From Hexactinellida sp. DTS-2022 (taxonomy: Eukaryota > Porifera > Hexactinellida): a DNA stretch of 64,000 bases. This document shows, piece after piece, positions 47,864 to 59,574 of this stretch (position 1 is the stretch's first letter; every line of letters starts with the position of its first letter). Location of the stretch: assembly GCA_028753945.1 (NCBI GenBank), contig JAPNXP010000009.1, positions 4,526,001 through 4,590,000 of the forward strand. Reading direction: 5' to 3'. Both the position numbers and the translations under genes were made by a program. Below the pieces are notes generated by a model, which did not search any database, was not told where the DNA came from, and saw only the letters and a list, made by a program, of their open reading frames with translations.

Positions 47864-48204
47864 TATCTATTATTAAAACTCGATTGTTATTTGTTTGTTT
47901 GTGTGTATGTCCGGATTGTATTTAGGGAATCGAAACCGTATTTCTAATTAAGATATAAACTAACTTCCAGATGTTATAATTGGTAAACAAATTAATTAAA
48001 ATTCAAAATCAACCTACAAGTTAGCTTCCAACGGGTATTATTGGTAAACAAGTTAAAACTATGGTAAATGGTAGAAAGGCTTGTTATAACATCCACTACC
48101 ATTTTGCATGGTAACAAGGATGATGAGTAAGGCCGCATAGCGGCCGTTAACTTGAGGTGTGTAGCACCGATCCGTCGCAAAGCTACCGAGACCGAAGGGC
48201 TCGT
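47864..48204. mobile_element. Helitron-like (HINE/Helentron-type) element, copy B
   Basis: Starts ATCTATTATTAAAACTCG then TTTGTTTGTTTGTGTGTATG, and ends with CGTCGCAAAGCTACCGAGA and CCGAAGGGCTCGT, matching the 3' end of copy A. An internal direct repeat GTTAT-ATTGGTAAACAA occurs twice. No coding. Confidence 0.55.
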
Positions 48205-49266
48205 CACCATTATGTGTTAAGTGCCCTGACTGTTTCTAGTACACTCAGTTCTCTCTAAACGTCCACTTCTCTATTTGCCCACCTTAATTAGTTTCGATGT
48301 TATTTAAGCTAACGCCCACATGGGCCCCCTGAACTACAGATGGACTAGTATATACCAGATTTTATTACGTATTACTTACGTACAGTTCATACTCCCTAAT
48401 AGTTTATACTGACTCTATATATTCTCGATTATATTTGCTTGTACTAATATACTTTAACTATAACGTATGTCAGTATATTATGTATATTTGATGTTACTTT
48501 GGCTGAATTCTTAATGGTCCATGTTCTCTAATAGTCCACCTGGGTCCTTTTACCCACTGGTGGACTAATTAGAGTAATGATAACTAAGGAAATTGTCGTA
48601 AACAGCATCAAATAACGATTTAGAGTGTCACTATTTATAACTAGACTCAGATAGCTGTTGGGAGTCGAACAAGGGGTCATTCGATAGGTTTAGGACAAAT
48701 TTTGAGAAAGGAATGTTGTCACATTCCTGATACATTATTGCGTTGCTAGGGATAAACTATAGGCAAGTGACCCCTTAAACGACGGGGAATTTCATTTGGA
48801 CAACGAATCTGGTCTTTAAAAGTAGACTAGAGTTGATTTTGGAAAGTTGCCGTTCGGTGTAATACCGGCGATTTAGTAGAGAGCCGCAATTTTAAAAGTC
48901 CAAGAAAACATCGAAAATGTATCCGTTCGTCGTGGGGCCGCGGAAAATTTATGCCGGGGTCATAAATATTACGTATAAAAAATTTGGTGCTTTTGTCCAG
49001 CGTTTCCCGAAATCGATGTTAAGCGACCTGACTAATTATAGTTCTATTATAGTTTGTACTAAGAATCGACAGTAAATCTTGATAAATTTACCTAACTAAT
49101 TCTTCGATAAAAAATAAGAATCAAGAGCTAAAATATAAGCATCTATACTATCATTAACTAAGTACGTACATAGTGCGTAAGTCCGGTACGAAAGGATAAT
49201 CTGCGTACTAAGTTCGTACCGTAGCGTACAGTACGCCTATGAGCAGATCTGAAGTGAACTCAACTA

Positions 49267-49325
49267 CAGTGCAACCCCGGTATCCGAACATTTTGTCTGG
49301 CCCCTTGATAATCAGGGTTGCACTG
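49267..49325. mobile_element. 59-bp pogo-like micro-MITE
   Basis: CAGTGCAACCCCGGTATC to AATCAGGGTTGCACTG with TA on both sides. It consists of little more than two terminal repeats. Confidence 0.75.
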
Positions 49326-49359
49326 TATATCTAGGTGATAATATTAATTTTGATGAGAG

Positions 49360-49501
49360 CAGGAGTTTATCCAGGAATTTTTGGCCAACAAATCTTGCCA
49401 AACACCCGGACGCGGAACCTAAATAAGAGTCACACTGTAACCATCCTATCAAACGATGCTGAGCCCTTTAGGTGCTGGTCAGGCACCTAGGTAAACCCCT
49501 G
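49360..49501. mobile_element. 142-bp hAT MITE
   Basis: CAGGAGTTTATCCAGG to CCTAGGTAAACCCCTG with the perfect duplication GATGAGAG (49352-49359, 49502-49509). Confidence 0.85.
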
Positions 49502-49647
49502 GATGAGAGAGTACAGTAACAATTCATTTGGATAAGCATAGAGAATATATGAACAGTGAACTACACATAACTTTGAAGCAATGCAAATTTACTAATGGAA
49601 TAAAGTTAAATAATTATTTTAATATCATACAGAATACTTACTTTAGA

Positions 49648-50622
49648 CTACAGGGTATTGATTTCTAATTTATATACTAAATTATTGAAAATGTTTTCAT
49701 TATGCCTCTTCTTCCAACAGTATTCGGCTAAGTAGGTATCCAGTAATTCAGGATTGGATCTCATTTAATTCCTCATTTTCTTCTTAGCCTGTCCCCAGGT
49801 ACTCTCAATCGTTTGAGTATGTATATCTGTCCCCGGAACTACGAAATGGATGCTATGGTTCACCGTCAAATGAGTAAAGTTAGCTGGAGGAATTAGATTA
49901 TATGATGCCCATTCATCACTTAAGATTGTTGTTCCTGATTTTATATACTGCTCAATGATAGGAATCAAGGTAGCAACTGATCGATCATCCACTAAAATCA
50001 TAAAAGCCTCTTTGGAATATCTGTCAATTCCTCCAAAGAGCCATTTTCCAGATAGTTGTCTACCGCGATGGTATTTCCTCCTTCCGAATTTGCTTTCATC
50101 AATCTCTACTATATGTCCAGGACCACCAATTGGTTCTGGGTTAGCGAGGTATCTTTCAACACAGAGATCACGTAAGAAGTTTTTCCAATCGGTGATGGTA
50201 GCTGTTGCCCATACCAAATTCTTGTGTAAAAATTTGGTGTCTTGTAGGCCTTCAGCCCAAAAATATAAAAACTCTACAAGTTCTGTTAATGACAAGTTTG
50301 ATCCTTCAAAAAATGATCCTACTCGTCGATGTGCAAACTTTTTGCAGTTTTTCTTAGGACATCTCCAGCCCAACCCATCAATGACTTTTGTGAAAATTCC
50401 CTCGCGCATATCTGTGCCGCACTTACAAATTATACCTCTCGCTAAGAGTTCGTGAACTCTCAACCAATCGGTAGACGTATCTTCATTGATAGTGATTTGT
50501 AAGAATAGTTCCTTCAGGTTCATTTCCTCAATGTATGGAAAAGTAGAGGGTAACATAATTGGGGTAAATATAGGCGTCGCCATAATAAAGTGAAGAGATT
50601 CAAGTTGTCGAGTCGAGTACAA
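49648..50622 (-). pseudogene. Merlin (IS1016/ISXO2-like) transposase, one stop
   Basis: A 285-residue open frame from 50622 contains the zinc-ribbon-like part (CKCGTDM and CPKKNCKKF) and the DDE core of the IS1595/IS1016 type. Asp is in HIVEIDESKFGRRKYHRGR, Asp in TTILSDEWASY, and the end motif is HTQTIESTWGQAKKK, with Glu after a histidine block. An in-frame TAA at 49765-49767 follows KKMRN; the same frame then stays open for 38 more codons (NPELLDTYLAEYCWKKR) to TAG at 49648, which looks like the genuine C-terminus. Either ATG 50622 or 50583 could be the start. Terminal repeats and the 8-9-bp duplication typical of Merlin were not found by eye. Confidence 0.85.
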
Positions 50623-50639
50623 AAGTATAATTTGGGTAA

Positions 50640-52279
50640 TACATTTTTTTAATTTATAGCAAATATGATAACATAAATTGTCTTTAAATATTGTGCATGA
50701 ATGAAAATGCTATTTGTGAAGTATAAACTACTAATTTTAGTTAATGGATGAGCTAACTTTCACAATGCAATGTGCTCCGTTAACTATATAATTTCAATAG
50801 CATGCTGCATTATAATTCATTCAAAAAGTCTAATTCCATGGCTATAGATTGTTTTCACACATAAGTTAATATGGTAGGGATATATATTTACGAATTGTAT
50901 GGATCATTGCATACATAATTGTACAATAGAAGTTAGCTCTAATAACCATATCCGTGACAAACGTTACAATAAGGCCTATTCAGTGTCATCAAAATGTGGA
51001 CTATGGATACTGTCGAAGGCCATTGTAAAATAGAGGGCACTTCTTTATCTCAATTATTTATAATGGTAGACCTGAATATGTTTGGGAACTATATGGGAAC
51101 ATTCGAATATGATATATAGAACCTTTCAGAATTGAAATATGTCACCATTTGATGACGTAATCGTCAATTTTCGTTCGAATTATCATGTTTTTAAGCCCTG
51201 TTTTAACAGTTAAATGCGTTATATATGTGCTTTGCTCTGTAATACAAGTATTTACAGAGCAAAGCAACGTAAACTATCTAGGCCAAAAAACTAATGTTGT
51301 CTCATATATTTAACATAATTATTTTCTTTCGGACTGTTCTAAGTACTCTTCCAGTTCTAACTTTACTGCTTTGTTTTAATTGTCAAGAATTGATTGAGCG
51401 CTACAGAATCGAAATTTTATAGTTGGTAATTGGAATATTAAATATAGAACTAAGTTAGGTACGTATACCCAAATTTAAATACCTACTTAAGAAAATTCTA
51501 GAGATGTCCTAGTATGGATTAGCAGCTTGATTTCAATTCGTTTAAATTGATTATAGTATATCTTCAGTTGTTATTGTGAAGGATAGAATGCCTGACTCAG
51601 ACTGTAATTTAATTGGCTGAGAGTAAATTCATCCATTCCAATTAGTTATTTGATAATCAATTATTCTCAATTAAATAACAGCGTAAAGTTAAGGATCGAC
51701 AGCAGAAAAAAATCGGAATTCCAAAATAAACTAGTGAGAGTTAGCAGTAATGTTCTATTTGTAGTTCGTACATGAAGTTAGATAAATATAATATAAATTA
51801 ATAATTGTTTGAAGAACTAAATATTAATTATTATTGTTATTTACATAGTACATAGTATAAAAACTCAATTTATAATATTTGATAGTATTTTAGTGATAAT
51901 TACCGAAAAATTATGGTCAATCCATAAATTTTATTATTGTGCGGATGGGGATATACCCTACTTCAAAATAAGTCAGTTAGATAATTGATCATTGTCAAGC
52001 TTTATTGGAATAAATTATCTAGATTACAGGAGAGGGTCCAGGGTAGCGTCACCTCCTGGTGGGGAAAAATAGATTTCAAGTGAAACTTGAAATCTTTTTG
52101 GAAATTTTTTGGAATTATGAACAAATATGAAACATCGAATAATAAGTATTACTGTTTATATTGAATTCCAAGTAAAGAATCAGATAAAAATATATATTGT
52201 AATGGGGGGGTAGCGCCCAAGAATCTAGAGCATTCGACTAGCGCGCTTCAAAGAGCGGCGCCCAGATGCGCGCTCCATT
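50640..52279. other. No gene seen
   Basis: AT-rich sequence with no coherent frame or clear repeat boundaries. Near 52036-52270 the words CAGGGTAGCGTCACC and GAGCGGCGCCCAGATGCG suggest a decayed hAT MITE without matching duplication. Confidence 0.5.
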
Positions 52280-53316
52280 TTGGATTCGGTTAACCGGTTA
52301 ACCGTTGCTGACTTTTATTAACCAGTTAGCCGGTCTGTTGAATAACAGCAGAGTTATTGGGAAATTAATGTATAAAGTATTGAACTTTTTTGAATTTTAT
52401 CAGAATATGTAGTCCTAAATCCATTTCTCATCACCACTTAATAGATTTTATTGGACAACATCAGGAGCGGAGCCAGCACAGCCCCATTTGGGAGGCGAAA
52501 GGGGGGCGGTTCAATGCACTGGAGGGCAAACCCAATAGTTGTAAACATTCCAAAATTCACATTCAAACCAAAATCGATATTTTTAATGACAAACTTAGTT
52601 AAATATTCTGTCCTATTATAGTATACGGTGGGGCATCTCAGCAAAACAGCTAATTATAAACTCCCTGTCCAGGGCATTTAGCATTTCCGCATTAACATTA
52701 AGTACTCCTATAATAGATAAGCGAGTTCCGCCCCCTACAGGGGGGTGCGGGTTAAAATCCCGGGGGGGCGGCCGCTCCCCCGCGCACCCCCCTAGCGCCG
52801 CCACTGGACAACATTGATTTAAATATAGATTTGAAAGAAACTTATCAAGATTTTTTAAGAAACGACATAGTGCAAATATCTGATAGGTAAGAATTAGCTG
52901 AACTACAAAACAGGGTCGGGGCAATCGTCCTGTGGAGAGTGCCAAATAATAATATAGTCTAAGGGGAACGCCTTTGGTAAATCAATGTGATCTACTGAGT
53001 CCCTAAATATGAATTCCCATTTCCCATTCGCCAATAATAAATTTCATATGTATAAAGTTAAGTAATCTCGAGATTTTAACAATATTACCATATATGGGAA
53101 GGTGTGAACATCGCATAACTTACATTCCACAAATATTTTCGATAAACAAATATGACCGTTCGACTCCCAAATATGACTTCCTATACGACAATAATACATT
53201 TCCTGTGTCTAGCATTAGCGGATTACGGGATATCAATAAGTAACAATACTGTTTTAGGCCTACGCTAATTTTACCGTAAAACGAAGTTTACAGTCCCTAT
53301 ATTAAAGAAGTCCCTG
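52280..53316. mobile_element. Partial copy of the palindromic hAT-like element
   Basis: Matches the loop and right arm of 30731-33452 (equivalent to 31868-32716 plus 33442-33452) in the same orientation, ending ATTAAAGAAGTCCCTG. The left arm is absent. It lacks the TTAA-flanked insert of the other copy but carries its own MITE at 52462-52806. Confidence 0.8.
52462..52806. mobile_element. hAT MITE inside the 52.3-kb repeat
   Basis: CAGGAGCGGAGCCAGC to GCGCCGCCACTG with the perfect duplication GACAACAT (52454-52461, 52807-52814). The related copy near 32060 reads TTGGACAACAATGATT with no insert, giving the empty site. Confidence 0.88.
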
Positions 53317-53339
53317 GCTATGATTAAACTTAAATTATA

Positions 53340-53850
53340 AACATAATATTATCGTTAGAAGATGAGATATATTACGAATATTATGGACCCTAATTATACT
53401 GCACCCCTAGTGGATCAAAATTGTTTGTTATCTATCTGTAATACTATCTGCATGTACTCATGTTAATACATTCCAAGGCAGTTCTTTTTCAATAATATTG
53501 GTATGAATTATCGCAACATACAATTACAGTGAATCACTGTTGCTCTGAGAATTTCGCTTATTACGTAACCGAGTTAGAGTTGTATTACTTCAAAAAGGTA
53601 ACAAGAATGCAGTATGCGTATCGCATAACAGTGTTTTGATCCATAATTGGCTTTTTCAATGTAACAACATTTTTCCATTGACTTTGGCTTATAAACGAAA
53701 ATTAATGTAATTCAGTTAAAAGTGGAACTATTTTGATTTTTTTGTCTCATTTTCCTTCTTTCAACGAGTGCTATACACGAAAATAACAGGTATTATGGTT
53801 ACTTAGAAAAAATGGGGGTGTAAGATTCTAGAATTGTACCGGAACTAAAA
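53340..53850 (-). repeat. Dispersed 0.5-kb repeat, copy 2
   Basis: Inverted relative of 42375-42890. It directly follows the end of the palindromic element. No coding potential. Confidence 0.75.
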
Positions 53851-54139
53851 TTCAGGAAAACAGTTTCCACTCTCCCAATAAGTATTACTTTATCATGTGT
53901 TTATGCTACTATTTATACTAAAAAAAATATGAGATTAAAAAGAGAGTAATAATATTTGAGACTCGCTATGGGTCTTTAGATTTTGTTTTGAGTAAACGAG
54001 CACTGATAATAGTAAATTTTTGGCCAAAAGAGTGAAAAATATGTTTAGTGTATGGATGGACATGCAAGATATTCATAATACGTATCGACAAAGAAAAAGA
54101 GTATATTAGACAATGGCAGATTGACATGAAACAATATTA

Positions 54140-54265
54140 ATTGGGGGCATACTCTTTATACTGTAAACGGCTGGACCTTTTAATACTTCCTTTAGGAGCA
54201 TGCACTCTGGACTGTGGGAGCATGCTCTCTGGACCGTAGGAGCATGCTCTTTGGACTTTTTAATA
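54140..54265 (+). repeat. Tandem repeat of GGAGCATGCTCTYTGGAC
   Basis: Four imperfect units of about 30 bp, each with GCATGCTCT or GCATACTCT followed by TGGAC and a short spacer. Confidence 0.8.
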
Positions 54266-54584
54266 CCTCTTCCACTGTGGTATTAGAATGGATCTTATCA
54301 ATGCCTTCTCATAAGACGTTGGCGGAGAACCGCAAGATCGCTTAGTATTTACGTATTGTAAGACTCATCAGGCTTGTATTCAGATATATGGCTCTTCCAA
54401 AGGCTGTGAATCTCGCATCGCTGGGGAGCTGAACAAATGGTTCCTGAAATCCTAGATCACAAGCACAAGAAGCTGGAGAAAGTGAAGACGCCAGGGTTAG
54501 ATGAGCTGGTTCTGGGTTTCATAAGGCAATCACTTTATAATCGCATGTCCTATCCTGTATTCGCAACTTAGTTTCCTACTATTA

Positions 54585-55680
54585 TTATTGTTGCGCGCTT
54601 CTTAAGGTTTCATGACGGGGCGATCTAGAGAAACCTGGACAGAAACACCAAAGCCTGCTCATTAGCTTGCGCAGCCTTGCGCTTGGTGGGTCGATCTCCA
54701 GCGATGTACTTGGCCTGCCTGAGTTCGACCAGTCCCTCTCGCGCTTAAGTGCAGAGATGAACTTCCATTTGTTGGGATGATGACACCCTACTGTCGCGTT
54801 GAAGCTGCGATACCAAGCTTCCACTGCGTTGGTTGTCCGAGGTTGGCTGAAAACCGTGTCGAAGTGGTGGTTCCACATCGCTACAGGGAACAGCGGCTGT
54901 TGGTACGTGCCATCTGGGAGTGTCCGTCCGACATAGGTCCTCTCGACGTAATCAATCAGACTGTCTGCCTCGGGAGTGGGAAGCTACGCTGCCACCTGAT
55001 TCAACAGGGCGGGAACTTCGTGGGGAGCAGCATGCAGCAAACGCCAGAGCTGTTATCAGTCGGATGCGGATAGCAAGTTCTTGGGCCTGACAGTACTCAG
55101 CCTGCAGTCCGGCAGCCTGCAGTCCGGCAGCCTGCACCTTGCGCCACAGGTTCTGCATGAGGTTGGACAATGCAGCTAGACATGTTCCCACATTCTCGTT
55201 TACGTAGCCTCGGTCTTGTTGGGCAGGAGCACGAATAGACTCGGCAACAGGTGACCGTCCTTCATCAGGTCAGGACCTCCGCATAGTGCGTGTATCACGT
55301 AGACCTGCGTGAAGAGCGAAGGAGCTGTCTTGAAAGTTCCGTCTGCCAACCAGACACTGGACAGCTGCAGCATCTCCAGGTTCCGCTGAGTTCCGAAGAT
55401 GAGGATCCTCTGAAACTCCGGACCCGAGTCGTAACAGGAGGAACTGCTCGCCTTTGGACGACCGCTTGTACTCTTCCGGTAGAATTAGCTGCTCCAGAGA
55501 ATCGGGTTGCACTGGGGCTGCTTGCTGTCGCCTCGCTGGCGCTGTATGGTACGCTTGAGGCTGTCCAACTTTGGCAGTTTAGCAGCAGTGTCCTCAGTTG
55601 CCGTATGAAGACAATCGCCCACTATATGATGCGAGCTATCTTGAGAGTCCCTCGCTTTCCTCTTCATGCCTACCTTCACT
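54585..55680 (-). pseudogene. MULE-type transposase remnant, higher GC
   Basis: The minus strand reads, in several frames: KLPKLDSLKRTIQRQRGDS (55600s), LPEEYKRSSKGEQFLL, the MULE first-Asp block (VWLADGTFKTAPS type, about 55320-55370 in a frame offset from the open one), GTCLAALSNLMQNLWRKV (about 55190-55130) and MWNHHFDTVFSQPRTTNAVEAW (from 54878). This is the layout of FLYWCH-associated Mutator-like transposases known from many invertebrates. At least four frame changes and a local duplication (QAAGLQAAGLQ near 55110) show a dead copy. Its GC content is clearly higher than that of its neighbours, suggesting a different recent origin. Confidence 0.7.
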
Positions 55681-56685
55681 TCACAGCAACTTACAGCCTG
55701 CTCGTCAGGTGCATGGAGAATTGGAGATGCTCATTCGTGCGCTTCACGATCTCCGTTCCTTGGGTATGTATGAGCGCTTTACATAATCCTCTATTACCCA
55801 TCGCCAATGCCATCACCTCTTACTCTCCTCCTCTGACACTGAAGGTGCAGCTACCAAAGAAGTTGGACAGTAATCACATGCGGTAGCTGCACCTTCAACT
55901 TACTTTTAATGGGTTTATACTCAATATTAACAAGCTTCTCGTCCGCGCTTCGCACAGTGGTTTAGGGCAGTCTTTACGGAGAAAATTCATAGACTCAAAA
56001 AGCCAATTTTATAACTCTATTTGATACATAATTGTTTACATATAATGTATATCATATAGGGAGTGAATTGAAAGCCTATTACGTAGTACTGTACTTCATT
56101 TGTATAGTCAAGTCTTACATACTTTCAACATGAAAATTAAATATTTTGCGGTTGGGAAAAGTAAGAAAATTCACATTCTTTAAGTTGCTATCCCAGACTC
56201 GATATCCTTGTTGCTACTTAACATTGAGTATCTAATTGTTGTCTTTATACCTCCATTATGCTAGATTTTCCTCTTGCTTTGAAATTTTCTCTTTTGAACT
56301 TGCGTAGATAAAAATATATCTACTTATAATCTTAAACTGGTCGCACCTAAGACAAGTTCGAATGATTCTGTGATCAACCTCATAATTTATATAAACAACA
56401 TATCACTTTTATAGGACCCGCTTCGATGCGAAACTTTCTCAAAATTTTAAATTCCATTGTCTATTATTCGTTGCTAGGCAACAATAAATCTGCATACTTA
56501 TTTAAAAATACAACATACACATTCACTAGGGTAAATACTCAATGAAAATATTACATTTCTAAATTGAATTAGTAAATTTATATCATACTCTCAATTAATA
56601 ACGGCTGAGGCTCCACTTCCAAAAAACCGCCGTGTTATTGCACTAGTTTTGAAACAGAATTAATTTTGCATTCCTGACACCGCTT

Positions 56686-59315
56686 ATGAAATAATTGTTA
56701 TCCTCAACTTAGATGAAGAAAAACATGATTCTGTTACTTCTTTACTAAAAAGGATTCAAACCCACATTAGAAAATCCAAGGAAAATGTTGACCAACTGAA
56801 TACCGAATGGTGGAATTGCCCAATTCCATGGAAACCAAAAACCTTATGCATAACCCCTTTAGATACTTCTACTTCTTTATTTACGCAGTCTAATGTAAAG
56901 AAGAACCTTTTTTCTCATCGCTTACTACAACGCATAAGGTTATCTTCTATCTTAGAACAGATCAGAGAAACGGCTACTATCGAATGTTCTACCCCTTGAA
57001 ATTGCTGCACTGGCATTACAACTTTTGGCTAACGAAGTTGATAATCGTAAAACTGCCAAGGTTGCTAAAGAAATTGTCAGTAGTGGTGTGTTTAGTGGCA
57101 TAAATTTAAACTATGTACCTGTTGACAAGGCTTTATTCTTGCTAGACTTGCTTGAAATCGGCAGGAGAAAGTACACTCATCTTCGCCAAACCTTATTGCC
57201 GGAGAACATACATTTTCCATCTTACAGCAAAGTTGCAGATTTGCGAAACGAGTTGGTATCAAGAGATTTAATACAGCTTTATCCAGATCCTCATCAATCG
57301 ATCGGTGTACAAACCCCCTACTTCATCCAGGTTCAAAAAACTATCAAAAGGATTCTCTCTACATTGAATCCACTTGACAATGAAGAGTATCCACTTACAT
57401 TCCGTATCGCAGATGGTTTAGAAGGTAACGGATGTCATACCCAGTGAACGGTCACAGATCATTTAATGAGTCTATTTAGTTCATTATATTTTCAGATCAA
57501 TCATAAATTGCAAGGGAAGTTCAATCAGTTCAATTATTTAACTTTTCTAAATCGATCAACTCAAATCAATATATACTTAAATTTAAACTTCATTTTCAGA
57601 TCAAAAGTTCATTTTCAGATCAAAAACTCACTTTTAGATCAAAATTAATTTATCTTGTCTTCAACTAAATCCATATTAATTACACTAAAAGTTATACTAC
57701 ATGGAATCTTAGATTAAATAAATGAGAAGAATTGCATTTAAATGTTATACGTACGTCTAACATCAAATAAAGATAATATTAAGTTCCCAAGATCAAAAAT
57801 TCATTTTCAGATCAATAACTCATTTTCAGATCAGAACTCATTTCAGATCAGTTTCAGATCATTTCAAATTGTAGGCAGTTCAATCAGTTCAATCATTTTC
57901 TATTGAATAACTAAATCAAATCAGTTCAAAAATTGATTGATTTTTCAGATCAAAATGATTTGATTTAATCCTGGACTCATATCATTTATAATCAAATTAA
58001 GTTATTAATTAATTAACACTAACACAAACACTAAGAACTTTATTCTATTCTGTTTCAAGCCGATTTCCATTTGTACAGCTTCAAATAGAGTAGTTTGGCA
58101 AAACCAATCCCACAATTCCCCTTTCTCTCAACGACCTGTATTTCTTTGCGCTTCGAAAGAATGTGAAGAAAATATTCATATATTTATGGAAAATCTGATT
58201 AATCCAGAGACTAAAAAACTACAAAATGGAATCTCTTTGGAGAAGGTTGATCTGTGAAGGTTGATATCATTCGATCTATGTTCGACGGGAAGATGGCTGC
58301 GATATTATCTGGAGTGGGAGGATCCAGTTGCTAAATGTGCACAGCTACTCACAATGATTTAAAGGATCGGAAATTAGTTGTTTACGGTTTTCCCATTAAC
58401 AGAACGATTTCTGATGCGATTCAGTTATTCGGGGAACTGGAAGATATTGAATCTTTCTTCGCACTTCCATCTAATGACCGTTTTAATTTAACTCATCTCC
58501 CCATCTCTACAGTTAATATAATTGCTGCTTCTCCACTTCATTCATACACGTGTATTTTTAGGTGATTTAATCTTTTAGTCTACCACCTGCATATTGGAAA
58601 ATTGAAATGGTCCCAAACCTCCTTTGTTATCAAAGATTCGATAAAATTCATTCAAAAAATAGTCCAAGATAAAACTGGGTTGAGAATTGATCAACCAGAC
58701 TCTAGTGGTGGGACAACCTCGACTGGAAATGTTGCGAGAAGTGCTTTTTCAGATGATTCCCATTTCATTGAATGCGTTATATCTACTATATCTGTCGAAC
58801 ACCATTCCGCTTTATCAAAACTACGCGCTCAACTTGCAGCAATATTAAAGATTTTCAATTCCAGCCAATTAGTAAACACGTCTGATTTTGGAAAGCTGTG
58901 CAGCGACACATATCTCTTAGTGTTAGATTCGTTTCCTTGTGCAAGCATTACGCCTACTTTACACAAACTTCTAGCTCATTCAGAACAACTTATTCGAGAG
59001 AATAATTCAGGATATGGCTTAAAATCTTTCTCAGAAGAAGGAACAGAGGCCTGTAACAAATTGGTCCGGAAATATTGAGAAAATATATCTCGGAAAAACA
59101 GTTTTGAAAGCAATATTATCGATATTTTTGTGAGGTTAGCGTCACAAAGCGATTCAGTCTTAGTGGGATATCGGAGAAATTTATTCTGCGAAAGATGTGG
59201 CCAATCAGGACATACAGTGAGAACCAAGTGTTATAGAGTAGAGGCCCAACATCGCTCCCACCTAGTGGCTCTAGTTTCTTCGTTACTCATTTTTGCAGAC
59301 GTAAATCTTGTGTAA
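56686..59315 (+). pseudogene. Transib/RAG1-like transposase, heavily broken
   Basis: Collinear with copy 1. The N-terminal helical part (56686-56996) ends at TGA 56997; after a frame change come PVDKALFLLDLLEIG and RIADGLEGNGCHT (first Asp, about 57414). The catalytic Asp in MFDGKM (about 58280), GGTTSTGNVAR (58710s), TPTLHKLLAH and the Glu in EEGTEACNK (about 59045) are all visible. A C-terminal zinc knuckle CERCGQSGHTVRTKC (59188-59232) is of the kind found at the C-terminus of invertebrate RAG1-like transposases. Lesions: an insertion at about 57448-58020, TGA near 58254, TAA inside the zinc CxxC (58332), and TGAs near 58562 and 59076. Confidence 0.8.
57448..58020. repeat. TTCAGATCA-rich insertion in Transib copy 2
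   Basis: About 570 bp with a dozen copies of TTCAGATCA or ATTTTCAGATCAAAA and several TCAATCAGTTCAA. It separates GNGCHT from the next conserved block of the transposase. No clean target duplication was seen. Confidence 0.65.
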
Positions 59316-59574
59316 TAATGTGTTTAATTTATTCTAGTTTGTGCTGTTGGTTGTAAATTAACTACAATCCAATTACTAGTGTAATTATCCCTTACTAGAA
59401 TATAATACATTCCGATGACTTCATAACTTTTAAAATAGAAAACATAGAAGTTTTTGAAATCACCAATGGACTCGCAGGTATCGATAACTATATCCAAATA
59501 ATACTAAACTAGTGTATAGTATGCACTCAGATACCTAATGTTTGCTAACTATCATTTTAAACCACTGGGCTACG

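Larger units (their letters stand above)
46436..49032. mobile_element. 2.6-kb palindromic element with 590-bp arms
   Basis: The arms 46436-47026 and 48449-49032 are near-identical inverted copies, beginning GTCAGGTCGCTTAACATCG next to TA on each side. Each arm contains its own hairpin with the 14-bp stem TCTAATAGTCCACC (near 46908 and 48530), disrupted on one side in the right arm. The loop holds a pogo-like repeat (47026-47660), a hAT MITE (47126-47448) and a Helitron-like element (47864-48204). No transposase. The TA flank points to Tc1/mariner or pogo, but that is weak. Confidence 0.75.
55953..59569 (+). mobile_element. Transib (RAG1-like) transposon, copy 2, decayed
   Basis: The left end CACAGTGGTTTA follows CTTCG (55948-55952). 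The right end reads TAAACCACTGGG before CTACG (59570-59574). Ends match at 11 of 12 positions and the 5-bp flanks at four of five. The coding part is Transib-like and related to copy 1, but the ends differ beyond the heptamer, so the two are different families. I could not find the TCAGCCGTA motif here. Confidence 0.6.

Noticed and set aside
54777..55886. Plus-strand frames of 98 and 198 residues in the GC-rich segment
   Set aside because: Shadows of the minus-strand MULE transposase, which carries the recognisable motifs.
58081..58130. Loss of the first RAG1 catalytic Asp in both copies
   Set aside because: First alignment used the wrong RAG1 segment; counting from the zinc CxxC places D600 at the TDG/ADG motif and D708 at FDTK/FDGK, both present.
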